From contig JAJTUP010000019.1 of the NCBI GenBank assembly GCA_021399435.1, positions 1 through 64,000 on the forward strand: DNA of 64,000 nt, in the 5' to 3' direction. A program made the translations under genes and the position numbers. This document shows, in pieces, positions 1 through 11,787 of this stretch (positions are counted from its first letter, which is position 1; each line of letters begins with the position of its first letter). The notes under the pieces were generated by a model that did no database searches, was not told the origin of the DNA, and saw nothing but the letters and a program-made list of their open reading frames with translations. Source of the stretch: Diaporthe sp. PMI_573 (taxonomy: Eukaryota > Ascomycota > Sordariomycetes > Diaporthales > Diaporthaceae).

Positions 1-2
1 TT

Positions 3-3000
3 CCCTTGATGTTGACTGAGCAGGGGACTTCCAAGAAAAAGTTATGCCGAACGGACTCCGAAACAGTGTGTTGCTTCTCTGGTTTGAAGAATTCGGTCCT
101 AGAGTCGTTTGATAGATTCCAAAGGCGCCTCGCTGTACCTGTCTTCAGGCTGGAAAGGCAAAAGAAAACTCTCATCCATCTCGACTTGGACACGCAAGAG
201 ATATTGCCCTGGTGCGATGAAGCCGAAGTTCCGCCGATCTCTGCGATGTCCGGCGGGGAAGGCACGGTGATAAGGGTGCGAATTGATCCGAGATGTCACG
301 AGTTTCATGACATATTGAGAGCAGTATGTACTGTTGTCTGTTTCCGCGTTCTCCTCGTCACTGACTGATCTGATTGTAGATCAATGTTGCCGGCGGAATC
401 TTTGCTGTGAAGAGGTTACGGGAGAGAACTTTTGACAAATTCAGGTCCGAGGTCGAGGCATTGAAGAAATTCGATGGAACGGTCCATCCACACCTTGTCA
501 CCCTTTTGGCGACTTTCACGCAAGCAGGCTATTACCACATGATCTTTCCATGGGCCGAATGTGACCTAGATCTTTATTGGGCGAACAACCCCCACCCAAG
601 TCCGCGTGACGTTGAACTAGTTCGTTGGCTTTCACGACAATGCCTGGGTATCATGGAAGCAGTGAGCGTTATACACAACCCGGGCCACCTCACGCCGGAT
701 AAAAAGTTCGGCAGACACGGAGACATCAAGGCGGAGAACATTCTTTGGTTCAAATCCCGACCAGACGACCCTCATGACCGTGGAATCCTGGTGCTATCCG
801 ACTTGGGACTGACAGCTATTAATAGCGACAAGAGTCGGTCGATGCAGCCAAACACAGGGCTGAAGATGACACCGGCATACAGACCTCCGGAATGCGATAT
901 CAGAGGTGGAACAACTTCGAGAGCTTTTGATATATGGACGCTGGGCTGCTTCTACCTTGAGTTGGTGTGCTGGCTGTTACGGGGCAAGAAGGGGAAGGAC
1001 GACTTTGATGAAGCAAGAACGACGCCATTTATATTTGGTACCAGGACAGATGTGTACTTCGACATCGAGGAGCGGAAGTATACCGCACCGAACACATATG
1101 TTTTCAAAGTGAAGGATGTCGTATTCAAGGTAAGCTCAATGACCGTACTCCTATGTTAGCAGTTTACCTGACTGTATCCTTTCCAGATGATCAGCGAACT
1201 TCATAACGACCGGTATTGCTCAAAATGGGTGCATGAGCTATTGGAATTGGTGGAGAAAGACATGTTAGTGGTTTTATCGAACAAACGCAAGACGTCCCAG
1301 GTCTTGCTGGAAACGCTCCGAAGGATGGACGACAGAGTCCAGTCGGATGTGTGGTACAGCACAAGATCAACGCCTCAAAAGAAGACATGGGAACGTCATG
1401 TTGGGGTTATCGCAGAGCTGAACGAAGCGGCAAAGAAGCATGTTGATGACAATGGGGTTCCCACCCACGACTCTGACGACCAGCCGCTGCAGCATTGGAG
1501 CATTCGTCCTCAAAGTGTGGACCGGCACATATCGGCTATGGTTGAAGGGCTTATTAACATGGTTCCACAGAGCACCGCAGGGGATTCAAACATCATGGCT
1601 AGACTTGCAACAATACTGCCCAACCTATTGAAGGCTTTCGCTCTGATGATTGGTCATTGCGCCGATACGTCTTTGCACCGCGATATCATGTACTCCGTAC
1701 ACAAGCATCGAAAGTCGGTCCATGCCCCGCGAATCGTTCATTCCAATTTGAATTGCTAATGTTACTTGTAGCGTAATCGTCAATAAATTTCGTAATGCTA
1801 TGGAAGATGAAGATGAAGCGACTCCTAAACCTCGCCCTGGGATGTCTTTGGAAGAAAAAATGCATAACTGGCGCGATGAAAGCCCGAATTACGAGGAAGA
1901 TGAACAGTGGACCGAAAGCGACAGCTACAGAGACGAATACGAAGACGCATACGGAGATGGAAGTGAAGAAGAAGCTGACGACGAAATGAGACGGGCCACA
2001 GAAACCCGATCAACACATGAGAACTGTTTGGTCAACTCGCCGGCCTACCATTGGCTTCGTAACGCTTTGGCACGAGAGATACTTCTTGCACCCGCAGTTC
2101 CTGACATCAGGGATCTTATACGGCATGGAGTCCTGTGTTCGCTGCCTCCGTTACGTGTGAGCAGACGTCGAGATGTTGAGTCTTATGATGCCATTTTTGA
2201 AATGGACTGGGATCCTCGCACGTTTATCGAGCAGCAAAACTATGATGAAGCATCAAGTGATCCTCTTAGCATGGCGATTACCTTGACGGCTTCGTCTCAA
2301 GATACTCAGGCTCTTACTGCTAGGCAGTATATCTCGCAAGTTTGGCCATCGATTGGGGAGCATGCCATGCGGGTGATCCAGGGGGTTTGCAACGGGGACT
2401 GGAAAGAAGAGCGACACAGTAAGACTTCGAACACCTTACCAACCTAGAAGGTTTAGACTTAACAAGAAAACAATAGCCACACTACCAGACAAAACGACAG
2501 TCAAGGCAAGATCCGTTCAATCTACTTTCACAGTGATAGCGCACGGTTCAGCGACAACTATTGCAGAGCTTGGAGAACTGCTCTCATGGCTGGGAGCAGC
2601 CCTCCGACCATCACCTCGAGAGGATGGCATCGTCTACTGCACGCCCCACATCAAAAAGCTCAATGACCAGAAGTTTACACCCCCGGTATTACCCCCCAAA
2701 GAATTACATTTCGAGATTGGCTTTACATTCACCGAAGATGATGCTGCTTTCCCAAACGGGAAGTGCTGGCATAGCATGTTTAGGAACCCAGTCGTCGTCC
2801 GCGGATTTCCAATAGTCAAGAGAGCAGCAACAGAGACTGGTCTTGAGATGTCTCTTGATATGATGGCTTGCATCGTGAGAGCCAAGCGAATAGTACCTTT
2901 TGGAGGTACATATTATTTCAAAGGCTTTTCCTCGATGTTGGCTTTGGAAGCACAGAAGGAAGGCACATTTATCTGGCATCACCTTCACAAGCCTGACGGG

Positions 3001-4341
3001 CAACACATCTCTTATTTCGATCACAAGTCGGCTCTGAGTAAGATTCCCACATATCAACAGTTGGAGAATGCCAGACATGTCGTGGGTTGGTGTTCTAAGA
3101 TCAACTTCTACGCAGGTATGTCCGAGATCTTACATTTGCTAGGCTGATCATAAAATCTAACTCATCAAGGCGCTGTCGATATGGACTACTCTATTGGAGA
3201 TTCTTCCTTACCCCGGCCCCATCGGACCTGTGTTTTGGATAAGATTTCAATCAGCGGCGGAAAATTCGTGTCAGCCGGCGTAAGCATAAGCCTCGGACGT
3301 GCCCAGACCCCTGTCCATATCGCTCGGGATACATACTTCGAAAAGATGAATTGGATCGGTAAGCGCTACGCTATTCTTTGGGATGAAGGAAAGAATAGAG
3401 GTTGGCTGGTCAATGGACCCAGCGCGTTGCTTCATCTTGTGCTGGCATCCCTTCACTACGACCTCTGCGGGAAATTGAAGTCAAGCATCTTGTTTCAAAA
3501 AGAACGCCTGAAGCTACCGACGGACCACCGCACGGCCAATTCAGCTCTTGAGATTTTGACGGAGCAGGAAAATAAGCAACTCGAGATACACATCGACAAG
3601 GTTGAGAAATGGACAGAAGAGACTGCTGGCGAGGGAGATGCTCCGCCGACAAAGATCACGAAGACGAAGACAACATATACCCGATTCGAGGACCGTGTCG
3701 AGAAGATTTACTGCTTGTTGGAACAGGTCATGGAGCACCAGACTTCCATCAAAGGAAACGATGGTCTAGACCTCAAACCGAGGTTGAGGAAACATCTCGA
3801 AGGTTGGGAGTTCAGAGACTTTGCAGCTGGCGAGGACTACATCTATCCCCGTGTCAAGGCTCTGCAGACGTTGGCGAAAGGCTGGGTCGACTTTACCAGG
3901 GAGATCAACGCCATCACGATCTTTGGAAAGGGGTTTGGAGAGATAATCCGTCCTGCTAATGCGGATTCTGTGTGCGGCTTCTGGACTCTGCAACCCGAGC
4001 AGAAGTATTACTTGGCTGCATGCATGTCGGATCTCAAAGATGCCCCTGGGATCGTCTTTAAGGCCCACGAAGTCAACTTCGGCAAGAATCTCGTCTGGAA
4101 GGTTCCCGATAATCTTTTTAAGCCCTGCAAGTGTGTCTCTGATGGAACAGGAAACGCCGACCACTCTCATCTCGTTCAAGTTCTAACACCACAAGGGGGT
4201 AAAAGTTATGGCATACCAAGGAGTACAGGTCAGTTCCAGCCTGAATGGCAGGGAGCCATCATCTTTGGTTACAACCCTATATACCCTTTGCTTTGGAAGG
4301 ACAAAGTCGACCCAGAAGAAGAGCAGGTCAAGGAGAACTAG
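3..4341 (+). CDS. Divergent protein kinase fused to a fungal-specific C-terminal region (5' end possibly outside window)
   Basis: Spliced model of six exons: introns 324-379, 1130-1186, 1714-1771, 2419-2476 and 3116-3169, giving about 1,350 residues. The frame is open to the window edge; the first ATG is at 9, so the start may lie upstream. The N-terminal third is a kinase domain: FAVKRL (ATP-site Lys near residue 117), HGDIKAEN (HGD instead of HRD) and DLGL (instead of DFG), then a YRPPE and D-WTLGC segment. The C-terminal two thirds match, from memory, a large family of uncharacterised fungal proteins (LLKAFALMIGH, HKHR, acidic linker, QALTARQY, LGAALRPSP, FRNPVVV, VDMDYSIG). All phases agree across every junction. 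The third intron decides the fusion: its acceptor (CTAAT branch at 1755-1759, AG 1770-1771) is good but its donor is weak (GTCGGT at 1714; alternative GTACTC at 1690). If it is not spliced, the gene is two: a kinase ending at 1759 and a second from 1800. Function unknown; a role in recognition or incompatibility is only a guess. Confidence 0.75.
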
Positions 4342-5472
4342 GAAACACGAGACAGAGTCGGTGGACGCGTGAAATCGGTTTTTGATCGCCATATTATCAA
4401 TTGATACACCCACTTAAGGAGTTGTTGAATGCGAGACAGTTTGAAGCTGTGGAGGGCTCGCGACGGAACGAACTGAAATTGAACACCAAGAGAAAGTTGA
4501 ATAGAAAATTCTATGACTTCCAATTCGGGAGCGCATGTAGATCCGTAGGCAGTCAACTGGAAATAGCGATATTTTTGATATCTGAAGCTCATGGATGAGG
4601 AAAACAGCACACCACTCACTGTATGACTTCTGAAGGGAAGTTAGCTGTCTGCTGAGTGCTTATACCGCGAAGAAGCATGTTGATGACAACGGGGTTCGCA
4701 CCCACGACTCTGACGACCAGCCGCTGCAGCATTGGGAGGACCTGGCTCGGCAGAGTTGATGAGAGGTCCACGGCTCTGGCAGAATCGTCGTCAAACAACC
4801 TCTGGAAAAGTCGCACAGCTCACATGTCTAGCTGGCCTTGTCAAGAGCCGTTGGATGTTGGACAATCCCTGGTGGAAATGGTTGAGAAAGTTGAGTCTCA
4901 ACCCTCCAAAGTAGGCTCTTTTGGATCTGTACTGGTTGTTCATTTGTGATGGTTGTTATTCACGACCATGATTTCGTTTCTACATGGAAACTTTGGCGTC
5001 TGTGAGGTTTCGGGTGGAGGGAATGACCCCTGGTTGACGAGCAGCACTTCCGTCTCGTCGCGAGACAGACCCCGAAGAAGCCCTCCCTCTGCTGGAATTT
5101 GTTCATGCATGTAAGGGGCATGAAACACGTGAAAAAAATGTTGACTCATATGTTCCGAATAAGCCTGTGTCTTCTCCTTCAATTCCAAGAGCTATGTGGA
5201 ATCCGGACCCAATTATTTCGTGGATCGCGTCAGTCGCTCGGCTAAGAAAATAGCCTCCACGTTGGCGGCCGGATATCATGACCCGGAATGCGGGGGATAA
5301 TTGACGACATCCCGTGCTGGTACCCGGCTTCGGAGCATCTGAGCAATAGCAAGTCTACACAGTCTCTCATTATTAATGCTCAAGACCTACCTGAGCGGCC
5401 AAATTTTAAAACTTGTCCATTACATACCAGTCTCAATCTCAGGTTCAGCGCAAGTATCATCAGCCGACCAAC
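4342..5472. other. Intergenic region with gene relic and promoter of the dehydrogenase
   Basis: Apart from the kinase-tail relic I find no supportable gene. Short open frames at 4401-4598 and 4656-4949 have no family resemblance. The last 150-200 bp before 5473 are presumably the promoter and leader of the dehydrogenase. Confidence 0.5.
4671..4765 (+). pseudogene. Relic of a kinase C-terminal tail
   Basis: About 65 bp here are nearly identical to 1433-1498 inside the kinase-fusion gene (two mismatches seen). Both read KKHVDDNGV-THDSDDQPLQHW. After the shared HW the two sequences part: here the frame continues EDLARQS and stops, which looks like a natural kinase terminus, whereas in the large gene it runs into the second region. 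No kinase catalytic part lies next to it. It is either a leftover of a kinase gene copy or the footprint of the rearrangement that made the fusion. Confidence 0.6.
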
Positions 5473-6582
5473 ATGGCAGGGCCTCTCAAGGTAGCCGTGC
5501 TGGATGACTACTTCGGCTTCGCCGGGCCCATCTTCCAGAAGCTCGACCCCAGCAAATTCGACGTGACCATCTTCAAGGACACTCTGCTCCCATACAATCA
5601 CCCCAAGACACCTCAGGATGAGAAAGACAAGCTGGCAAAGCGGCTTGAGCCGTTCCCGATTATCTGTGAGCGAACCCCAGGCCTGCACGGCGGCGCTGGA
5701 GACTGACCAGCACCAGGCACGATGAGAGAGCGCACCCCGTTCCCCAGGGAGCTCATCTCACGCCTCCCAAACCTCAAGCTCCTCCTCACGACCGGCACGC
5801 GCAACAAAGGCCTGGACTTGGAGGCCTTCAAGGACCACAGCATCCCCGTTGCCGGCGCGGTGAGCTCTGGCGACAGCACGACACAGCACTGCGTCGCACT
5901 GATCCTCGCTCTGGCCCGCAACATCGTGCCGGACGATCAATCCGTCAAGACAGGCGGGTGGCAGACCGGAGTGGCTGTGGGGCTATCGGGGGCAGTTCTC
6001 GGGGTGATCGGGCTGGGCCGTCTGGGCGTCGCTGTGGCAAAGATCATGCACACCGCGTTCGGCATGAAGGTAACGGCGTGGAGCACGAACCTGACGCAGG
6101 ACAAGGCCGACGAGCAGGCCAGAGAGGCGGGCCTCCCTGTTGAGAGCGAGGACGGGGAGAAAACCTTCAGGGTGGTGAGCAAGGAGGACCTGTACAGGCA
6201 GTCCGACGTGGTGAGCGTGCACGTGGTGCTATCGGACCGGTCGAGGGGTATGATCACGAAGAAGGAGCTGGAGCTGATGAAGGCCGAGGCATTGTTCGTC
6301 AACACGTCCAGAGGGCCTCTGGTAGTGGACGAGGATCTGCAGGACGTCCTGGAGAAGGGCAAGATTCGGGCCGCGGCGATGGACGTGTTCGAGCTGGAGC
6401 CGTTGCCGCTTGATAGCCGGTGGCGGACGACGAGGTGGGGGGAAGATGGGAGGTCTCAGGTGCTCTTGACGCCTCATACGGGTTACGCAGAGAAGGAGAC
6501 GCTTGCAAAGTGGTATGAGGAGCAGGTCGCAAATATCCTCAGGTGGGAGAAGGGAGAGCCGCTGGCCCACGTCATGGCCTGA
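5473..6582 (+). CDS. D-isomer-specific 2-hydroxyacid dehydrogenase (phosphoglycerate-dehydrogenase-like)
   Basis: Two exons, intron 5666-5716 (51 bp, CTGAC branch), 352 residues. The join gives PIICTMRERTPFP, a conserved block of this family, and removes the stop seen in the unspliced frame. The NAD-binding motif is GVIGLGRLG (about residues 155-165). The catalytic Arg lies in VNTSRGPLV, and the His of the Glu/His relay in LLTPHTGY near the C terminus. The enzyme should interconvert a 2-oxoacid and a D-2-hydroxyacid with NAD(P)H; the true substrate cannot be told from sequence. No signal peptide, so probably cytosolic. Start chosen at the ATG giving MAGPLKVAVLDDY, which begins the substrate-domain Rossmann strand; the in-frame extension upstream is not conserved-looking. 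Confidence 0.92.
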
Positions 6583-6940
6583 CTGGTTGATGCAAACAAC
6601 AGCCAGCCTGACACGCACCTGGTGCCTTCCCCATCCTGTATCAAAGACACGTACCTTCCCTTGCAGCCTTTGTTCAACAAACACATTGTGACTGCCATCT
6701 GGTACACGCCTGCCTGCCTTTGTCCATCTCTGCCTGAAGACGGCCCCCGCCTCTGTCAGTATCGACGAGTCACTCCCTGTTTGCCACCACATTGCTCCTC
6801 TCCCTCCACATGCCTGGGGACACATCAGTTCCGTTGTATACCCGACCCTCCACTACCTTCTTGGCTGCCCACGCTGGCGTCGTTGTTGTTGTGGCTGTTT
6901 TGGTTGGATCTGCCCTCCGTTTGACTGACACGCCTTCCGA
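6583..6940. other. Intergenic, pyrimidine-rich leader
   Basis: CT-rich sequence between the dehydrogenase stop and the next ATG. It looks like the promoter and 5' leader of the downstream gene. No coding sequence seen. Confidence 0.5.
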
Positions 6941-8513
6941 ATGCCCACAGACCTCATTGAAAGTCTGCTTGCAGACATGAGCCAGACGGCGTCTTCAGAC
7001 ATGATCCCTCTCAAGGTGGAGCCTGGCGAAGCAACAAGCCTTGGTCGGTATCTCCCCTTCGTTGGCCCTGACCTGGACATCTCGACAGCATTATCACTGA
7101 CAATTTTCAAAGACATCCCGCCCTTCCCAAGCTACTCCGTCGAGCCCGAGGGCGGCTCTATCACAAACAATCCGACCAAATACTCATTGCCAAGGTCCTT
7201 CAACGGTGGCCCCGTTCCAGCCCCAGGAACCCCTCAAGACCGTTTCGCAGCTGTTCTGGGCCATCCTCGGTACAATTCCATGCCCACGCCTCTGACGGGC
7301 ATGGGTTTGAGCACGACGCAGCCTTTCCCAACCTTGTCACACCAACAGCCTTCCGCATTCAACATGCACTTGGCTTCTCCATGTGTTGACATTCCTGGAG
7401 CCCTCCCCGCGTCTCAGTCTATCGCCGACTTTGTACCACCTGCCGTGCGCAAGTCGCAAGCAGGGTCAAACGGGAGGTCTGACAACAGCGGCGGGGGCCG
7501 AGGCCCGACTTTACCTGAGCGTGGAGCCCCAGTGACAACGTGGTAAGTGATCCTGCCGTGGATCAACACCGTCCCCGGCCGCCCTAGAGAAGAGTTGTCG
7601 CATGGCGTGCCACATGGCTACACAAGTGCTGCTTCTTCGACTTTGTGGGCACACGTGCAATAGTATTACTGAAATCGTCCTAGGCTAAGCTTCGAGTGTC
7701 AACGGCGTCATTTCAATCCCGAGTTCAAGACCAAGGAAACTTTCACCAAGGATGGAAGGCCCAAGTACCAGTCAACGGTGATTGTGAAGGATATTGTGAT
7801 CGATAGCAATTCCCTTTTTGACGACCCTGGAGCTGCGAAGGCGCATATCGCCGACAAAGCACTGAGGTACATCCGTCGGGAGTGGCCCAGGAACGGATTG
7901 CCCGCCTCTTATGGCGGCACCTCCGGACCGACCGCTGTCAAGACCCAGGTGGAAGATCTTGGCCGCCGCCAGGAGGAGCTGAGGCAGATGCTCAAGCGGC
8001 GTCACCAGACCAAGAGTACAGAGCCGCGACAGAACGGTAACAGCCCTCCAGTGTCCCCCAGCGTGGACATGGCAGATCCCGCCCAAGCTCAGGCCTTTGT
8101 GGAAGGCTTCAAGGTCGGCCGCCTGGCAGGTCTGCGGGAAGCGACTGGAAGTGGCTCCTCGCCGCCCAGCATCCCGCAGTCCCGCCGCCGATCTCGATCT
8201 CCAGGCCGCGGCCGGAGCAGCTCGCAGAGCAAAGCAGACGAGCTATATCGGCAGCGTTCCCCGATTCGTGATGCCACCAAGACAAGCCGCACTGCTCCCT
8301 CGCCCCCTCGCTACTTCGATGGCAGTCGTCACGGTAAGTAATTGCAAGCAACCTTTCCAAATTGAGCTTCCTTGGCTGCTCGCGTGCTCCGAGCAACCTA
8401 CAGACCGTGGATGGTCTCCCACAAATTCTATTGCTGACCAATGGCATTCGGCAGACGTCCGCCTGCCCTCGACCGACAGATATCGACCCCGGAGCTCTCC
8501 TTCCAAGAAGTGA
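6941..8513 (+). CDS. Uncharacterised protein with dsRBD-like segment and Ser/Arg-rich tail
   Basis: Three exons with introns 7543-7683 (141 bp) and 8334-8454 (121 bp), both GTAAGT...AG and in phase, give 436 residues. The first 200 residues are Pro/Ser/Gly-rich and probably disordered. The second exon opens with TTWLSFECQRRHFNPEF and runs through STVIVKDIVIDS to AKAHIADKALRYIRREW. This order of a three-stranded sheet followed by a final Ala-rich helix resembles a double-stranded-RNA-binding fold. A charged helix (RRQEELRQMLKRRHQ) and an RS-type stretch (SRRRSRSPGRGRSSS) follow. RS-like tails are common in nuclear RNA-processing proteins. RNA binding is my inference from this layout, not a firm family match. 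An alternative start is the Met at 6977. Confidence 0.72.
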
Positions 8514-9299
8514 AAGGGCCTGGTGTTGCTCGGCGAAGTCTTGGCACCCTTTAGATGCGTAGACAGTTTTGTGGTTCGCCCCCGAGGCGAGCATAAACTG
8601 TTTTGTTGACATCTTGTCCACTATCAGCCAGTAAACTGGCTGCTTCTCAAAACTTGGCTGGTCAGAACAGGATTTGGTTGGTTCTCAATCCGTGGAGAAT
8701 AACGGCTTCTGGTTCCTGACTCCCGGTACCCAAGTTTGGGTACGTTAGACTTACCTGCCGATTCAGTTGGAAATTCGCAAAGCTCAGGCTCAAATAGCCA
8801 TCTGTGCAAGAGCCAGAAGCATGCGAGATGCCTGGATTTTATCAACGCCGTTGTTGAAATCTTGCATTGAGCGATCTGCCACTTGGGATGCCTGCGAGAG
8901 AACACTTCTTGACCTGAGCTGGGGCAGTCCGAGAATATTACTAGGCGTCTCTGATGGATTCGACTTGTTGCATTGGAACTGTTGGGAGGGAGCTTGACTG
9001 CTAGCTTTAGCGAGCGTCCAGCCGAAAAAAGGTCAGAGGGAGCAGCCCCGTGTCGTGGCGTGTGGCTTTGCGACTTGAATCCTTTGGACTATAGTTCATT
9101 TTCGAGGAAGAATTCTCTGTAATCGCATTCAAATTCACGAAGGAGTTTCGGATGAGATTGGCTGTAATGTTTGTTGATTTCGAATTCAGACAATTCTATT
9201 GAGACGATATGGAGTCTCGCAGCCATGCTGTCGCCCTACGCATACTCACGCTTGCCAAAATACATTCATCATTTTCACGATGTTATGAAGCGCTGTGCC
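8514..9299. other. Intergenic between convergent genes
   Basis: Holds the 3' flanks of the dsRBD-like gene and of the SDR gene on the other strand. No coding or RNA feature recognised. Confidence 0.5.
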
Positions 9300-10342
9300 T
9301 CAAAGACGACTTGGCATCCTTGCCCCTCCGTCCAACCTAATCACACATCCGTTCAGCATGACATTCTCGATAACATGCCTGGCCAGGGACGCAAACTCGG
9401 GTGCCGTGCCGCCTCGCTTAGGAAACTCCATAGCCTTCTCCAGGCTCGTCCGGACCTTGTCGCTCAGCACGCTGGTCATGGGCGTCTCGAACGTGCCCGG
9501 TGCGATGGTGACGACGCGGATCCCGTGCCGCGAAAGGTCCCTCGTCATGGGGAGTGTCATGGACGCCACGGCGCCCTTGGAGGCCGCGTACGAGACCTGG
9601 CCCATCTGCCCGTCGAAGGCGGCGGCGGACGAGACCATGACCACCACGCCGCGCTCCTTGTCGCCAGAGGGGGTGACGGACGGCGGGGACTGCGACAGCT
9701 GCGGGAGGAACTGCCGCACCAGGTCGATGGTGCCGCGCAGGTTGATGCTGAGGACGAAGTCGAGGGACTGCAGGCTTAGGGGGCGGTTCTTGCCGTCGAG
9801 GATCTAAGTGTGCTGCGTTGAGTGGGGTGTAGTAGCGCTGCGTGAAGGGGGCTCATCATACCAGGGCCGGGTTCCCAACACCAGCGGCGGGGATGATCCC
9901 ACCCAGCGGCTTGCCCGTCTCGTGAACCCATTCTGCCGCGCCCTTCACAGCGGTGGCGATGCTCTCCGTGTCTGTGACGTCCACGGCGAAGAACCTGGCC
10001 CGCGACGGCCCGCCCAGCTGCTTCACCAGCTCGGCGCCGGCGTCCTCGTTCAGGTCGAGGATGGCTATGTTGCCGCCTTCCTTGTTCAGCTCGATGGCTG
10101 TTGCACGACCGAGGCCCGATGCCCTGTTTTGTGGTGGCGGCTGTGTTAGCAGACTTTGAACTTGGAGCGAGGTGAGTGAGGGCAGGGCAGGGCATGGCAG
10201 GACGGGGTTGGGAGTCTGTCAGCCAGTCTTGCATGTGATCGGCCGTGGAGCGCGTCTTGTTATCTCCATTGAGATGGTATGCATGTTTGGCTGGAGCCAC
10301 GTACCCGCCTGATATCACGAATGTGCGTCCCGAGATCTTCAT
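9300..10342 (-). CDS. Short-chain dehydrogenase, type-2 3-hydroxyacyl-CoA dehydrogenase-like (HSD17B10 type)
   Basis: Three exons on the minus strand: introns 10124-10304 (181 bp) and 9804-9861 (58 bp), 267 residues. The first exon is tiny (38 nt): MKISGRTFVISGG, joined in phase to ASGLGRATA, which completes the TGxxxGxG-type cofactor motif. The catalytic set is visible: Ser in VMVSSAAAF and Y-x3-K in YAASKGA. The C-terminal PKRGGTAPEFASL and LDGGARM blocks are typical of the HSD10 branch, which oxidises short branched 3-hydroxyacyl-CoAs in mitochondria (isoleucine and fatty-acid breakdown). No clear targeting peptide beyond the first strand. An upstream in-frame Met exists but would add unconserved sequence. 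Confidence 0.9.
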
Positions 10343-10615
10343 CGTGACGACTGAGGTTTTTCCCGGTGTGAAGTGGAGGCAGACAGTCCGTAGGCGCTGT
10401 CTCGGTGTATCTGTCCGTCTCGTCTCACTGACCACTCGGGGTCCGGCTCATCATCCACGGGCCTCGGCCCAGATCCTGCCCAGGTGCAAACCCAACCATT
10501 TGCTTACCTCATCACTGACAAAACACGTGTGCTACACTTGTGCTTCACTTCTGCCTGAATTCCGAGGTGTGTTCTTGACGTACAATCAAAAAGAAGAATA
10601 AAACTCAGGGTAGTA
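10343..10615. other. Intergenic, SDR promoter
   Basis: Upstream region of the SDR gene (minus strand) and flank of the tandem duplication at 10616. No gene seen. Confidence 0.45.
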
Positions 10616-10696
10616 GACACAGCAGACAGAAGCCCTGAGAGTAAAAAAAACATGAAGACACAGCAAACAGAAGCCCTGGGAGTAAAAAAACATGAA
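10616..10696. repeat. Two-copy tandem repeat of about 41 bp
   Basis: Unit GACACAGCAGACAGAAGCCC followed by TGAGAGT, an A-run and CATGAA occurs at 10616-10656 and again at 10657-10696. Differences are two substitutions and the length of the A-run. The second copy ends exactly where the tRNA-Gln begins, so it forms the tRNA gene's 3' flank, including the T-run terminator region when read on the minus strand. Confidence 0.8.
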
Positions 10697-10788
10697 GGTC
10701 CTACCCGGGTTCGAACCGGGGCTCCGGGAATTCGAGCAGAAGCAAGAAATGTCAAAATCCCATGTCCTAACCACTAGACTATAGGGCC
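10697..10788 (-). tRNA. tRNA-Gln (anticodon UUG) with a short intron
   Basis: On the minus strand every arm can be folded. Acceptor GGCCCTA with TAGGACC; D arm GTC-TAGTGGTTAG-GAC; anticodon stem TGGGA/TCCCG with loop TTTTGA and anticodon TTG; T arm CCCGG-TTCGAAC-CCGGG. About 20 nt of intron sit after position 37, the usual place for nuclear tRNA introns. The acceptor stem has one C-A mismatch at its third pair; fungal tRNA-Gln normally has U-A there. A-runs on the plus strand just below 10690 give a T-run terminator. Confidence 0.9.
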
Positions 10789-11787
10789 TCGATTTGGAAA
10801 TGGTCATTTTTGACCAGTTACGGAGCCCGGATCCCTACTTTTGAGAACCCAAGCGAACCTTCCTTGCCCACTTGATGCCTGGTATTTGTGCACATCCAGC
10901 CGCCTAATAGGCACTAAACATATAGCTGTAAGGCCAGAATAGACATAGTAATGCTCAATTAGGGTGATAAATAAACATTTGAGGTATAAATGTTATTAGA
11001 CTCTAAGTCTCCCTGACGTTTAATGGTGCCCCCCCTGTGTGTCTAGTTCTTGCTTCTATGCAATACGGTGCAATTTTGTCCATCTTGTGCTAATGAATTC
11101 TATCTTCTGATGATGCTGCAATTCTAAGTTTTGATTCTAGGGAGGATTTTTTGTTTTATATATATAATGTTGAGACTTTAAGAATTCAGGTAGGTGTTGT
11201 TAATCGCTGATGATATATCGCAAGGTAATGTGTTCTAGAGCATTTAAAGACAACAGGCTATGAATTGTAAAGAGAGAATAATGGTTTCTATAACCTCTGG
11301 CTGGTCATCAATCTAAGTCAAGTTCCGCTTAATACTGTAGACCACCATGCTTTGCTGTCTGTTCTAAGGCTATTTCGGTGGCCACAACAAGCAACAGTTC
11401 ACATCCGACCTAGCCTTGAGATAGACTGTCTCCCCAAGGCTGAGCCTATCAAAATGTACCTTATCGCCCGGAACAGCCCAGGGAGTGCAGGTTGGCTAAA
11501 TCTAACTGAGAATGACAAGGAGGGAGACTTCGCTCCTCCCCAAATGTGTTCTAGTGCACATGATTTGTTGATCCGAAGTTGATTCAGGTTCATATTGCTA
11601 TGGTTGAGTGTGCTTGGATGAAACTTCTTCTCCGCTTCGCCTAAGTTACGTTTGCCATTGCAATATCATCCAGCTACTTCAACTGAGTCCTCACTTGCGG
11701 TGAAATACAGCCCTGTGCTGACACATGTTCAGTCGCATTTTTGTCTACATGTGTAGAGACCTTTCCCTTGTCTACCTAAGTTTTCAG
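10789..11787. other. AT-rich intergenic region
   Basis: AT-rich sequence upstream of the tRNA and downstream of the small secreted protein gene. Short frames at 11352-11593 lack any coding signal I recognise. A short alternating TA stretch lies near 11160. No gene called. Confidence 0.5.

Noticed and set aside
10343..10435. In-frame extension upstream of the SDR start
   Set aside because: The cofactor-binding first strand begins directly at MKISGRTFVISGG; the upstream part has no family resemblance.
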